64,000 nucleotides of DNA from a bacterium. Its GTDB lineage: Bacteria; B130-G9. Location: positions 8,056-72,055 of the forward strand of contig DATLAJ010000053.1 of the NCBI GenBank assembly GCA_035527515.1, written 5' to 3'. Of this stretch, positions 24,685-34,143 are shown in pieces. Each line of letters opens with the position of its first letter. The stretch's first letter is position 1. The position numbers and the translations under genes were made by a program. Below the pieces are notes generated by a model. The model saw nothing but the letters and a program-made list of their open reading frames with translations. It ran no database searches and was not told where the DNA came from.

Positions 24685-26399
24685 AGTTCTCCTTCGAGAC
24701 GCCGTCTATGCTAAATCGCCTGCTTGTTCAGACCGGCAGGGTCTCGGAGGAAGACCTCGCGGAGGCTCTTGTTCAAGGGAGCGGATCGAATGACGGCGCG
24801 GTTGAGGCGCTGTTGGCTTCGCAGAAGCTAACGGAGGATGGCCTCGCGGAGGTCCTTGCCGGATACTCAGGTTGTCGCCATCTCAAGTATGATGAGTTCC
24901 CGGACGAGTATGTAGAACTGCCATCGCTTCCCCCCAAGTTCCTAAAGGAGCATTTGATACTACCGCTTCGGTTCGAGGACAGCAAACTCGTCCTGGCAAC
25001 GGCCGACCCGCTCGATAAATACACGCAGGACAACATTAGGTTGAGCGTTAGCAAGGATTTGAAGATACTGGTCTCATCCCAGCGAGACATCATGCGCGCG
25101 CTTGAGGACCGTTTCGGCGACGCGACTATGGGCGAGATCATTGAGGACCTCGATGAGGAGGACCTCGAGCTTATCGCTTCCGAGGAGGACGAGGACATCA
25201 GCCACCTTCGGGACAGAGCCTTTGAGGCGCCAGTCATCAGGCTGGTCAATCTGCTGATCTCGCGTGCTGTTGACTCGGGTGCTAGCGACATTCACATCGA
25301 GCCTTTTGAGGGTCAGCTGAAGATTCGGTACAGGGCGGATGGTGTTCTTCACGACGTTGAATCTCCGCCTCGGACATTGGAGTCTGCAATTGTTTCGCGG
25401 ATCAAGATCATGGCGGACCTGAACATAGCGGAGCGGAGGCTTCCTCAGGACGGCAGAATTGGTCTGAAGGTGGGTGGTAAGAAGATAGACCTTCGTGTCT
25501 CCACGGTTCCAACGCTTCACGGAGAGAGCATCGTCATGAGGGTGTTGGACCGGGAGAGCATGGGATATAATCTCTTGAGTCTGGGTTTTGACAAGAGGAC
25601 GCTTGACGAGTTCGAGTTTCTGATCCGCAGGCCCCACGGCATCGTTCTCGTTACTGGGCCGACCGGAAGTGGCAAGACGACGACTCTCTACGCTGCTCTG
25701 GATAAGATCAACTCCCCCGACAAGAAGATCATCACGGTCGAGGACCCTGTGGAATACGAGCTCGTGGGCGTCAATCAGATCGAGGTCAAGCCGAAGATCG
25801 GCCTGACATTCGCCAATGGGCTTCGGTCGATCGTTCGTCAGGACCCCGATATTATTCTCATCGGCGAGATTCGAGACATTGAGACGGCGGAGATTGCGAT
25901 ACAGTCCGCCCTTACTGGCCACCTCGTTTTCAGCACTGTGCACACGAATGACGCTCCGAGCACTATCACGAGGCTGCTGGATATGGGCGTAGAGAACTAC
26001 CTTTTGTCCTCAACGGTGGAGGGAATACTTGCCCAGAGGCTCGTGAGGCGACTGTGTCCGCAATGCAGAGAGGCTTATCCGCCGTCGAAGCTGGAGCTTT
26101 CTCGGATTGGGATTCACGACTTCAAGAACATACCCAAGACGATTTACAGGGCGGTTGGCTGCGATGAGTGCAATCGCACGGGCTATAAGGGGAGAGTCGG
26201 CATCTACGAGCTGTTAGTAATGACGGATGAAATGTGCTCGTTGGTCTTGGAGAGCGCCGCCGCGCAGAAGCTTAAACAGGCAGCTTTGCGGCACGGGACC
26301 CGGACGCTGCGGGAGGATGGCTGGCAGAAGGTTGTTGACGGGATAACCAGTATCAGCGAGGTCCTGAGGGTTACCCAGGAAGAGCTGGTTGAGGTCTAG
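24681..26399 (+). CDS. gspE: Type II secretion ATPase GspE
   Basis: This is the cytoplasmic hexameric ATPase that powers pseudopilus assembly, 572 residues. The N-terminal MshEN/GspE-N domain (about 1-150) has the repeated LLVQTGRVSEEDLAEAL pattern. The ATPase core has Walker A GPTGSGKTTTLYA near residue 325, an Asp box ITVEDPVEYEL, Walker B PDIILIGEIRDIETA and a His box LVFSTVHTND. The C-terminal tetracysteine zinc motif pairs CPQC (near 460) with CDEC (near 493). It is coupled to the preceding TPR gene by a 4-base overlap. The T2SS identity rests on the surrounding gsp genes, as PilB is close in sequence. Confidence 0.95.
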   Translation: MKFSFETPSMLNRLLVQTGRVSEEDLAEALVQGSGSNDGAVEALLASQKLTEDGLAEVLAGYSGCRHLKYDEFPDEYVELPSLPPKFLKEHLILPLRFEDSKLVLATADPLDKYTQDNIRLSVSKDLKILVSSQRDIMRALEDRFGDATMGEIIEDLDEEDLELIASEEDEDISHLRDRAFEAPVIRLVNLLISRAVDSGASDIHIEPFEGQLKIRYRADGVLHDVESPPRTLESAIVSRIKIMADLNIAERRLPQDGRIGLKVGGKKIDLRVSTVPTLHGESIVMRVLDRESMGYNLLSLGFDKRTLDEFEFLIRRPHGIVLVTGPTGSGKTTTLYAALDKINSPDKKIITVEDPVEYELVGVNQIEVKPKIGLTFANGLRSIVRQDPDIILIGEIRDIETAEIAIQSALTGHLVFSTVHTNDAPSTITRLLDMGVENYLLSSTVEGILAQRLVRRLCPQCREAYPPSKLELSRIGIHDFKNIPKTIYRAVGCDECNRTGYKGRVGIYELLVMTDEMCSLVLESAAAQKLKQAALRHGTRTLREDGWQKVVDGITSISEVLRVTQEELVEV

Positions 26400-26460
26400 T
26401 GAAGTGCAATCTGGTCTGAAGAGGTTGCTGCCGCACCACATTGTCAATTGGAGATGAGCA

Positions 26461-27723
26461 TTGCCGGTCTTCGTATATAAGGCATCTGACAGGCGGGGAA
26501 ACGTAACAGAGGGCACGATGGATGCCCGGGAGCGTTCTCTAGTTGTTCAGGCCCTTCAGCAGCGAGAGCTTTTCCCGCTCAAAGTTGAGGCTTATGTGTC
26601 CAAGAGAGGCCTTTCACTGGAGCTGAACCTCAAGCAGCTCACGGGCCGGATACGCCGGCGTGATGTTCTGGCGGCGACCCAGCAGCTGGCCACACTGCTA
26701 GAAGCATCAGTGCCGTTGGACAAGGCGCTAGGGATAACGATTGACACGACGGACAGAGAGCGGTTTCGGCGTGTTCTCGAGAACGTTCGCAAGGGTGTTC
26801 AGGGCGGGAACTCGTTCGCAGACGCGCTTGGGAAGTATCCGAAGGTCTTCTCGAAGCTCTACGTGAACATGGTCAGGGCCGGCGAGAGGGGCGGCGCCTT
26901 GGAGTCGGTCATGCGCCGCTTGGTGCAGTTTTTGGAGAGCTCTCAAGAGATGCGTGAGCACATCATCACTTCAATGATCTATCCACTTCTGTTGGTATTT
27001 GTCGGTGGTGCGGCGGTTGTGATTCTAATGATGTTCGTGATCCCGAAGTTCGCACAGATTTTTGAGGACATGGGACAGGCTCTTCCGCTCCCGACACAGA
27101 TTCTCATGTCGATCTCCAACGGCTTTCAGTCGTATTGGTGGGCGATTTTGGGGGCACTTATCGCAGTTGTTGTGGCGACACGGGAGACGTTGAAGAACGA
27201 GCGGACGGCGCTATCCTTTGACCAGTTCAAGTTGAAAGTGCCTATCTTGGGAGAGCTTTTGCAGAAGATAGAGGTGGCGCGCTTTGCGCGCACGCTCGGA
27301 ACGCTGCTGGAGAATGGTGTCCCGCTGATACAAGCTTTGAAGATAGTGAAAGACGTCATTACTAACCGAGTCATATCCGAGGCGTTGTCGCGGGCCGCTA
27401 TCAACGCCAATGGCAAGGGCACGAAGAGTAGAGATATCATATCGTCGATAACGAAAGGGAAGGGCATATCGCGCCCACTTACCGAAAGCGGCGTATTCCC
27501 ACCGCTTGCGGTAAGTATGGTAACGATCGGCGAGGAGAGTGGGCAGCTCGAGGGGATGCTCGGAAAAGTTGCCGACATCTATGAGGTGGACGTAAGAAAC
27601 ACGCTCAAGAGGCTTATTTCGCTCCTGGAGCCGATGATGATCCTTGTCATGGGCGTAGTAGTCGGCTTCATCGTCATTTCAATGCTGATGGCAGTATTCA
27701 GCATCAACAACATTGAGATGTAA
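26461..27723 (+). CDS. gspF: Type II secretion inner-membrane platform protein GspF
   Basis: GspF is the inner-membrane core of the T2SS that GspE acts on. The 420 residues hold two T2SSF domains (about 70-195 and 275-400) with three membrane segments, including LLLVFVGGAAVVILMMFVIP and MMILVMGVVVGFIVISMLMA. The start is TTG at 26461, giving MPVFVYKASDRRGN, the conserved family N-terminus, with GGAG nine bases upstream; no in-frame ATG fits. A 61-bp gap separates it from gspE. Confidence 0.95.
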   Translation: MPVFVYKASDRRGNVTEGTMDARERSLVVQALQQRELFPLKVEAYVSKRGLSLELNLKQLTGRIRRRDVLAATQQLATLLEASVPLDKALGITIDTTDRERFRRVLENVRKGVQGGNSFADALGKYPKVFSKLYVNMVRAGERGGALESVMRRLVQFLESSQEMREHIITSMIYPLLLVFVGGAAVVILMMFVIPKFAQIFEDMGQALPLPTQILMSISNGFQSYWWAILGALIAVVVATRETLKNERTALSFDQFKLKVPILGELLQKIEVARFARTLGTLLENGVPLIQALKIVKDVITNRVISEALSRAAINANGKGTKSRDIISSITKGKGISRPLTESGVFPPLAVSMVTIGEESGQLEGMLGKVADIYEVDVRNTLKRLISLLEPMMILVMGVVVGFIVISMLMAVFSINNIEM

Positions 27724-27744
27724 CGGAGATAGGAGAAGGAGAAG

Positions 27745-28164
27745 ATGCTACTAGCTAGATTGCGGGCGCTGTCTATGGCGATAAACCGGCGAGATGCAAG
27801 GGGGTTCACGCTGATAGAGCTTTTGGTCGTTCTTGTGATATTAGGTCTTCTGGGCGCGATTGTGGTCCCGGCCTTCGTGGGCAAGACCGAGAAAGCTAAA
27901 ATCCAGTCCACCAAGACGCAGATAGAGATGTTTGGCACGGCCTTGGACATCTACAACGCTGAAGTTGGGCGATATCCCAGCTCGCTGGAGGAGCTGATCT
28001 CGTCGAACGCTACCAATTGGGACGGGCCGTATTTGAAGAAAAATAAGATCCCAAAGGACCCCTGGGGCAACGACTACTCCTATGAGCTGGTTGACAACGG
28101 CCGCTCGTACAGGCTGAACTCCCAGGGCTGCGAGGCGTCTGGCCCGATCAATAGCTGGGATTAG
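27745..28164 (+). CDS. gspG: Major pseudopilin GspG
   Basis: GspG is the main subunit of the T2SS pseudopilus. The 139-residue prepilin has a 20-residue leader, then the prepilin peptidase site G/FTLIELLVVLVILG with Glu at +5. The C-terminal motif IPKDPWGNDYSYEL, typical of GspG, binds calcium in the family. GGAGAAGGAGAAG directly precedes the ATG. No prepilin peptidase gene lies in the window, so it must be elsewhere in the genome. Confidence 0.95.
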   Translation: MLLARLRALSMAINRRDARGFTLIELLVVLVILGLLGAIVVPAFVGKTEKAKIQSTKTQIEMFGTALDIYNAEVGRYPSSLEELISSNATNWDGPYLKKNKIPKDPWGNDYSYELVDNGRSYRLNSQGCEASGPINSWD

Positions 28165-28982
28165 TGTTGGGCGAAGTGCTAGGTCCCGAATCCAGAGCTC
28201 TTGATTCTGGATACAGGTCTGGGATTCGCTGTTCTCACACCCCGGCCGGTAGTCCGCAGTTTGAGCCTTGCAGTCCGAATCTCACGGTTCGGCTGCGGGG
28301 GTTCACGCTGATCGAGCTTCTGATCGTCCTGCTGATCGCGGGGCTTATGGCAGCGTTTGTCGTCCCCGCGTTCGTGGGCAGCATTAGGGGCATGCGACTA
28401 AAAGGAGAGGTGAAGCACCTCGCGGCCGCACTCAGGTTCGCCCGAAGCCAGGCTGTGTGCAGCAAGGGGCTGGCAATCGTTAAACTGGACCTCAACAGCG
28501 GGACCTACGACCTGATCATCAAGAAAAAGGAGCAGCGCCGCGGCGGGTCCGGTCGGGCGAGCGGCTCCGACCTCTTCGGAGCTGAGGCGGGTACTGCCGG
28601 CCTCGGTGGCGGCTCCGCAGCTCTCGGTGGCGGCTCCGCAGCTCTTGGCGGCGGGTCGCTTTCGACATCAAGTGGTCTCGGTGGGGACTCGGCCTTCGGC
28701 GCCTCAGAAGGCGCGCCCGAATCGAGAGGCAAGTGTGGGGAGAGCCCCTTGGCTCAATTGGTCAAGAAAACAAGAAAGCTCAAGAAAGGCGTCAAGATGG
28801 CGAGCTTCACCTACGGTGATGAGAAATACGAGGACGGTGTCTGCAACGTTTTCTTCTTTCCCCGAGGCACATCGACCGGCGGCCTGATCGAGCTGGAGGG
28901 CGAATCAGGTCGGTCATTTGTTATAGAGATAGAGCCGGTAACGGGCTCGGTGAAGATCAAAACACCAGAGGATTATTTGTGA
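28164..28982 (+). CDS. gspH: Minor pseudopilin GspH
   Basis: This GspH/FimT-family pseudopilin (272 residues) has the cleavage site RG/FTLIELLIVLLIAG at Gly46. The start is the GTG at 28164, which overlaps the gspG stop (TAGTG). The 46-residue leader is very long, so a later start is possible, but I see no better one. A Gly/Ser/Ala-rich insert at about residues 140-185 is built from tandem GGGSAAL units encoded by repeated DNA at about 28606-28660, and interrupts the globular domain. Typical GspH is about 170-200 residues, and the insert explains the extra length. Confidence 0.8.
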   Translation: MLGEVLGPESRALDSGYRSGIRCSHTPAGSPQFEPCSPNLTVRLRGFTLIELLIVLLIAGLMAAFVVPAFVGSIRGMRLKGEVKHLAAALRFARSQAVCSKGLAIVKLDLNSGTYDLIIKKKEQRRGGSGRASGSDLFGAEAGTAGLGGGSAALGGGSAALGGGSLSTSSGLGGDSAFGASEGAPESRGKCGESPLAQLVKKTRKLKKGVKMASFTYGDEKYEDGVCNVFFFPRGTSTGGLIELEGESGRSFVIEIEPVTGSVKIKTPEDYL

Positions 28983-28992
28983 GAGTGTGTAG

Positions 28993-29475
28993 ATGACCAA
29001 GGGACGAGACCAGTTGTTTGGGCGCTCGGGCTTCACGCTCTTAGAGGTGATGGTGGCCCTGGCCATCCTAGCGATTGGGTTGGTTGCTATCATGCAGCTG
29101 TTTGCAGGGTCGTTAAGGCTTACCAGGATCGATAAGGGGTTGACCAAAGCGGTGTTCGTCGCCCAGCAGGTCATGGACGACCTTGTCTTGAGGAACGGTC
29201 TCGAGGACGGCTACGATGATTCGGGCGAGGAAGAGGGCTATTCGTGGACAGCGCAAGCAGAGAAGCTTGTGGGAGAGGACATGGACCCCGGCAACGAGAA
29301 GGACATGCAGACGGCGGACTTCATCGAGCAGATAGGCGCCGACGACGCGATCGTCCCGGTGAACGTATTTAAGCTCACGGTTACAGTTACATGGCGAAAT
29401 GGGGACAGCCCAAACGAGCGGCATTACGAGCTCACCAGTTTGAAGACGCTCGCATTTCGTGAGGAGGCTCAATGA
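28993..29475 (+). CDS. gspI: Minor pseudopilin GspI
   Basis: This minor pseudopilin (160 residues) joins GspJ and GspK at the pseudopilus tip. A short leader ends at Gly13, followed by FTLLEVMVALAILAIGLVA with Glu at +5, and then AQQVMDDLVLRNG, as expected in GspI. The acidic middle (EDGYDDSGEEEG) is longer than usual. The ATG at 28993 lies 10 bases after the gspH stop, and its own stop overlaps gspJ by 4 bases. Confidence 0.9.
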   Translation: MTKGRDQLFGRSGFTLLEVMVALAILAIGLVAIMQLFAGSLRLTRIDKGLTKAVFVAQQVMDDLVLRNGLEDGYDDSGEEEGYSWTAQAEKLVGEDMDPGNEKDMQTADFIEQIGADDAIVPVNVFKLTVTVTWRNGDSPNERHYELTSLKTLAFREEAQ

Positions 29476-30257
29476 TGCGCTCAGCGTTTAATCGCCGCGG
29501 TTTCACGCTTCTTGAGCTTCTTATCGCAAGCACGATCACCGTAATCATCGTGGCAATAATCCTTGCATCGTTTCAGGTTGCCTCGAAGGCATGGGCGACC
29601 GGCGAGCGGCGAGGGAACAGCACACAGCGGACGAGGGTGGCGATTTCGCAGATGGTTGAGGACTTAAAGTCGTCTTATCCCTTCAAGGTGAGGATGTTTG
29701 AGCAGGGCAGCAAGATACGTTCGACTCAAGTTCTTCTCTTTTCGGGGCAACATGACAGCATTAGTTTTGTGACGAAGGAGGCCGGACTTACGGGCGAGGA
29801 GAGCTCGTTCGGGCTTCGCGCCGTAACTTACTTAGTGAACGAGTCTGGCTCAGAGGATGAGAAGGGTCTGGTGATGCGGGAGGGCAATCCGTTCTCGGAG
29901 AAGCCGTTTGAGGAGGGTGTGCTGTATCGGCTCGATCCCGATGTAACCTCGATGTCGTTCAGATATTTTTATGATCCCAATATCCGCCTCCGTTTTGAAC
30001 AGGTTCTGCGGAACGATTCTACACTTGAGCCGGGCGAGTGGTTGGACACGTGGGATTCATTTAGCGAGACGTCGTCGGACATGGCCTATTCTGTTGAGCA
30101 GTCGAAGGAGATCGAGCGTTATCTGCCGAAGTCGGTCGAGATTACGATGACGGTTGATCGCGATGGGGAGGAGGAGACTCTCGGTCCGTTTGTGGTGCCG
30201 ATCTTCAATCGGCAGGTCTCGTTGGCCAGCGGGCTTGCGGAGGTGGAGGAGCAGTGA
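29472..30257 (+). CDS. gspJ: Minor pseudopilin GspJ
   Basis: The 261-residue pseudopilin has cleavage site RG/FTLLELLIAST at Gly10 and a long hydrophobic helix. Its globular domain (about 70-250) includes ITMTVDRDGEEETLGPFVVPIF near the end. The ATG overlaps the gspI stop in ATGA, and its own stop overlaps the gspK start in GTGA, so I, J and K are translationally coupled, in keeping with their joint tip complex. Length is in the family range (200-260). Confidence 0.9.
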   Translation: MMRSAFNRRGFTLLELLIASTITVIIVAIILASFQVASKAWATGERRGNSTQRTRVAISQMVEDLKSSYPFKVRMFEQGSKIRSTQVLLFSGQHDSISFVTKEAGLTGEESSFGLRAVTYLVNESGSEDEKGLVMREGNPFSEKPFEEGVLYRLDPDVTSMSFRYFYDPNIRLRFEQVLRNDSTLEPGEWLDTWDSFSETSSDMAYSVEQSKEIERYLPKSVEITMTVDRDGEEETLGPFVVPIFNRQVSLASGLAEVEEQ

Positions 30258-31399
30258 CCGGGTGTTCGCTGGCCAGAGCTCAGGTGGCGCGTTTTCAGAG
30301 GGAATGTCAAAGGTGGAAGGCGTCCTGGTTTGGTGTCAAGAGTCGATGCCTGGGGAGCAATCGGGGCGTCGCGCTGTTGATGACGATATGGATAATGGTG
30401 CTGTTGACAGTTATGGCGCTTGAGTTCTCTTTCGAGAAGAGAGTTGACCTTTTAGTTGCGACGAATTTCAGGGACGAGGCGCAGGCATATTATCTGGCTA
30501 TGGCGGGGATCAACGTGGCGCTAGCAGAGGTCCTGTCGAAGGAGTACTACTTTGGGTCGCCGGACGGGTCGGGCGAGCTTTATTTTGTGTCTCGGCAGGT
30601 GACGTGGGATGAGTCGGGCGAGCTCGAGATGGACGAGGCCTCGCCGTCGCGCGAGGGGATTCGGCTTGGTCGAGGCTCTTTCGACTACCAGATCGTTGAC
30701 GAGCGTCGTAAGCTTGACATCAGGCTTTCGAGCAATGACGAGAGGTTCAGAGACCTCATTGTGGACTCCGGAGTTGATGACATGATTGCCGACACGATAG
30801 TCGACTCGATGAAGGACTGGCGGGACGCGGACGACTTTCACAGGGCGAACGGTGCCGAGGATGATTATTATCAGGCGCACTACGAGGAGCAGGGGATGAG
30901 CGAGCCATATTTGTGCAAGAACGCCAATTTCGACTCGGTTCGAGAGCTTCTTTTGGTTCGCGAGATGACGCCGGAGATACTTTTTGGCACTGGTAATGTT
31001 GAGAAATATGGGTTCCGCAAGGAGGAGAGCGGGGGTGTCGGCCAGGACCACGAGTTCATCGGGGTGTTTGACCTGCTGACCACTTGGGGCGGCGGGCTTT
31101 ATTACGACACCGCCTCGGACGACCTTCTCTCGGGGCTGACGACTGATGCGAGGGCTCAGCAGGAGCTGGAGCAGAGAGAGAGCGGAGATTGGACCAATGC
31201 TCGCGCCCAAACTCATCGCGTTACGTCCACGAGATTCACGATCTCCTCAACCGGGCGCATTGCATCATCGGACGTTACGCGGACGATCGTGGCCGTGGTC
31301 AAGAAGGTTGGCAGTCTCAGGCGGCCTAGGGTCGAGATCATGGAATGGCACGATAATTACGTTGGCTCCGTTTACGCCCAGTTTGGGTCGGACATATAG
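30254..31399 (+). CDS. gspK: Minor pseudopilin GspK
   Basis: GspK is the large tip pseudopilin. The 381-residue protein has a leader ending NRG/VALLMTIWIMVLLTVMAL, and, as in other GspK proteins, lacks the usual +5 Glu. RDEAQAYYLAMAGINVALAE follows, and the alpha-helical domain contains DSMKDWRDADDFHRANGAED. The leader is long (38 residues from the GTG at 30254). The gene overlaps gspJ by 4 bases. Confidence 0.9.
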   Translation: MTGCSLARAQVARFQRECQRWKASWFGVKSRCLGSNRGVALLMTIWIMVLLTVMALEFSFEKRVDLLVATNFRDEAQAYYLAMAGINVALAEVLSKEYYFGSPDGSGELYFVSRQVTWDESGELEMDEASPSREGIRLGRGSFDYQIVDERRKLDIRLSSNDERFRDLIVDSGVDDMIADTIVDSMKDWRDADDFHRANGAEDDYYQAHYEEQGMSEPYLCKNANFDSVRELLLVREMTPEILFGTGNVEKYGFRKEESGGVGQDHEFIGVFDLLTTWGGGLYYDTASDDLLSGLTTDARAQQELEQRESGDWTNARAQTHRVTSTRFTISSTGRIASSDVTRTIVAVVKKVGSLRRPRVEIMEWHDNYVGSVYAQFGSDI

Positions 31400-31428
31400 C
31401 CTCTAAAGTAAAGGTCAAGAGGAGCTAA

Positions 31429-33576
31429 ATGGTATCACTTCAGTCCAGCCTGAGCATACTCTTCAAAAGGGACAAGGTTATCCTGACCCACCTCGGCAAG
31501 GGCTTGACGAGATACACTTTGATCGACTACGAGGTGATCGACCTTGCTCGCGTTGAGGACCATTCCGAGGACCACATCGACATGCTCGTGCAGAACGGCA
31601 TCTCGCACTTCCTCGAGGAGCATCGCATAAAGCCTGACAGTGTGTTGATCGGTATCCCGCGGGAGAGCGCTTTCTTCACATTTGCCGAGCTGCCCAGAGT
31701 TCAAGGTGTCAGCCTCGGGGAGATTCTTTCCTACGAGATAGAACGGCACGTGCCGCTGCCGGCGGATTCGGTCTGTTTCGATGCCCAGGTGGTTGAGCGA
31801 AACGAATCTCAAAACAACATGCTCAAAGTGGCCATTATCGCTGCGCGACGGGACCTCATTTTGCGATACGCCGGTATCGTAGAACAGATCGGCCTTGCGC
31901 CGTCCGCGATCACGGTCTCCACCCTCGGGCTTGTGGATTTCTTTGCCCGGTTCGGCGAACTGACGGACGATGCCACCTGCGCTCTCGTTGATTGCGATGA
32001 TGGCAGCGCTGATGTGGTCATCTTGAGGGGTAAGGAGCTCATGCACTGCCGGTCAATCGATCTTGAGCACGGGGGACTGAGTTCAAGTTGGCAGAGGCTA
32101 ACGCCGAAGAGGGCACTTCTCGGCGAGAAACTCATGGAGCGGGGGCTCATAACGGAGGAGCAGCTTCAGCTGGCTCTTGCTGAACAGCAGAAGGCGGGCG
32201 ATGCACTGCTGGGTCAGGTATTATTTCATTCTGGCTTTATTTCTGAGGAGGACCTCGCAAAAGCGCTCTCGGGCCAGGCGCCAGGCGCTCAGGCAGCCCA
32301 GGGCTCCGGTGGGGACGACGGAGAGACGAACTTGGCGGTACAGGGTGGGGATTCGGTTGGCGTTCAGAAACAGGGAGAGATCAGAAAAGCTCAGGCCATC
32401 CTCGACGAGCTATCCTCATACGCAGATGAGAACGGCGGTAACGTTTACATCGACGAGCTATATCTATCTGGTGAGTATCGCACCGCTCTTAATCTCCAGG
32501 GGACGCTTGTGGAGCTGGGTTTTGCGGGCCGTGTCAGGCTGCTTCAGCCGCATCAGAAGATACGCTCGCTCGTGCCGCCGGAGAGGGCGAGTTCTCTTTG
32601 CTCTGCCATAGGCTTGGGCATGCGCGACTTCGAGGAAAAGGTCGGGGGGGCTAACCTTCTGCCGGCGGAGCGCCGACCGAGGCGCAAGCTCTATGGGAAG
32701 CGATTCATGATCGGTCTTTCAGTTTCGCTGTGCATTCTGTTAGTGGCGATTCTGGCCAGTAGTATCGCCAGGGAAAAGATGGAGGTCAGTTTCCTTGAGT
32801 CGAAGGTTCAATCGCTCCGCAACGAGGTGAAGCTGATCTCCGCGACTCGGCATCAAGTGGCGGCCTGGGGGAACCTATTGAAGGAGCTGAAGTCGCTATC
32901 TGAGGAGACTCTCAATCCCCTCTTGGTGCTCAAGGAGCTCGACAAGCGTCTGCCTAGTGCTGGGCCGGAGAAGGTATGGTTGAGCAATTTCCGGCTCAAG
33001 GATCAGAGGCTGTCGATCAACGGTCGTTCGGGCAAGCCGGAGGAGATACTCGCCAAACTGGAGGCGTCTCCGATTTTCAAGAACCCTCGTTTTGAGGGAC
33101 GGATAACATCAAGTAAGGACAGCGAGCAATTCAGTGTTGTGGTCGAGATCGATATTAAGAACCAGTGGCAGTTGCTCAACGAACAGGAGGGGCTTGAGAG
33201 AGAGCAGGAGCTGATAGGTCCTCTGCCTGCCCCTGAGGATATGCTGATAGGTCCAGGTGAGAACGATGAGGAGAGTTACTACGAGGGGCCGGACGAGTCG
33301 CTGCAGCTGCCGTTTCGTAACCCAGAGATGGCTACTGGGATGGATAGAACGTTTCGATCTTCTGAGTCTGAGTTGCCGTTCAGGAATCCGTTGCTGCGTG
33401 GGCAGGCAGGTCGGATGTTTGACAATCGACTTCCGGCGACAGGCTCGACGAATTCCGTCACTGAAGGCACATCGCATGACGAGGAGGATGCCGAGGGAAA
33501 CGGCGAGGCAGATGACGAATCGGATGATTCGGAGGGGGATTCGGAGGGGGATTCGGAGGGGGACGAGGACGAATGA
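31429..33576 (+). CDS. gspL: GspL/PilM-PilN-like protein with inserted GspE-N-like domain
   Basis: GspL links the ATPase GspE to the inner-membrane complex. This 715-residue version starts with an actin-like PilM/GspL cytoplasmic domain (VLIGIPRESAFFTFAELP, ALVDCDDGSADVVI). At residues about 228-283 is an inserted bi-helical unit, LGEKLMERGLITEEQLQLAL then LGQVLFHSGFISEEDLAKAL, which matches the MshEN/GspE N-terminal fold. A linker follows, then more of the PilM fold, one membrane segment (about 425-445) and a PilN-like periplasmic domain (about 450-590). The last 120 residues are acidic and end in three perfect 12-bp DNA repeats (33526-33561). Its stop overlaps gspM (ATGA). Confidence 0.82.
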   Translation: MVSLQSSLSILFKRDKVILTHLGKGLTRYTLIDYEVIDLARVEDHSEDHIDMLVQNGISHFLEEHRIKPDSVLIGIPRESAFFTFAELPRVQGVSLGEILSYEIERHVPLPADSVCFDAQVVERNESQNNMLKVAIIAARRDLILRYAGIVEQIGLAPSAITVSTLGLVDFFARFGELTDDATCALVDCDDGSADVVILRGKELMHCRSIDLEHGGLSSSWQRLTPKRALLGEKLMERGLITEEQLQLALAEQQKAGDALLGQVLFHSGFISEEDLAKALSGQAPGAQAAQGSGGDDGETNLAVQGGDSVGVQKQGEIRKAQAILDELSSYADENGGNVYIDELYLSGEYRTALNLQGTLVELGFAGRVRLLQPHQKIRSLVPPERASSLCSAIGLGMRDFEEKVGGANLLPAERRPRRKLYGKRFMIGLSVSLCILLVAILASSIAREKMEVSFLESKVQSLRNEVKLISATRHQVAAWGNLLKELKSLSEETLNPLLVLKELDKRLPSAGPEKVWLSNFRLKDQRLSINGRSGKPEEILAKLEASPIFKNPRFEGRITSSKDSEQFSVVVEIDIKNQWQLLNEQEGLEREQELIGPLPAPEDMLIGPGENDEESYYEGPDESLQLPFRNPEMATGMDRTFRSSESELPFRNPLLRGQAGRMFDNRLPATGSTNSVTEGTSHDEEDAEGNGEADDESDDSEGDSEGDSEGDEDE

Positions 33577-34130
33577 AGCTGACCGCACGGGACCGGAAGG
33601 TTCTCATAATAGGCTCTTTGGTGATATCTGTATTCGTTCTCATCAGATTCGCTATCGTGCCGCTATACCGCTACAGCCGGAAGACGTCGGACGAGATTGA
33701 GAGCGTTCGGTTTCAGTATGAGAAGAGCGCACAGTTGATCTCGCAGAGGGCTGCGCTCGATTACGAGCTGAACGAGCTGAAGAAAATAGGGGCTAACTTC
33801 GAGGCGCTGCTTATTCACGCCAGAAATCCGAACGTTGCGGGCGCGAAGTTGCAGCAGACGCTGGACGGTTTTCTCCAGCAATCGAAGCTTGAGACACGGA
33901 GTAAGAAGATAATGAAGGCCGAGGAACGGGCCGGTTTCATCTCAGTGCCTGTGGAGCTTAGCGCGGCCGGCTCGCTATCTCAGTTGAGGGATTTTCTGAC
34001 GAAGGTGATGAACGACAAGATGTTGCTTCAGGTAACGAAGCTGACGCTTAGACCTGAGAACCAGCGTGACCCCAAGAAGATATTCATTGATATAGAGGTT
34101 GTGGGATATGTCCTCAATGAATTGCCGTAG
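33573..34130 (+). CDS. gspM: Type II secretion protein GspM (PilO-like)
   Basis: The 185-residue bitopic inner-membrane protein forms the periplasmic platform with GspL. A short cytoplasmic N-terminus leads to a membrane helix (residues about 10-30, VLIIGSLVISVFVLIRFAIV), then a coiled coil (40-75) and a ferredoxin-like domain (about 85-180) with VPVELSAAGSLSQLRDFLTK, as in GspM/PilO. It is coupled to gspL by overlapping ATGA. Sequence conservation in this family is low, so the call leans on position, size and topology. Confidence 0.85.
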   Translation: MKLTARDRKVLIIGSLVISVFVLIRFAIVPLYRYSRKTSDEIESVRFQYEKSAQLISQRAALDYELNELKKIGANFEALLIHARNPNVAGAKLQQTLDGFLQQSKLETRSKKIMKAEERAGFISVPVELSAAGSLSQLRDFLTKVMNDKMLLQVTKLTLRPENQRDPKKIFIDIEVVGYVLNELP

Positions 34131-34143
34131 GGTTTTCTGACAG

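Noticed and set aside
28600-28670. Short tandem repeats as a CRISPR array
   Set aside because: They are in-frame Gly/Ser/Ala codon repeats within gspH, with no spacers. No CRISPR array or cas gene was seen anywhere in the window.
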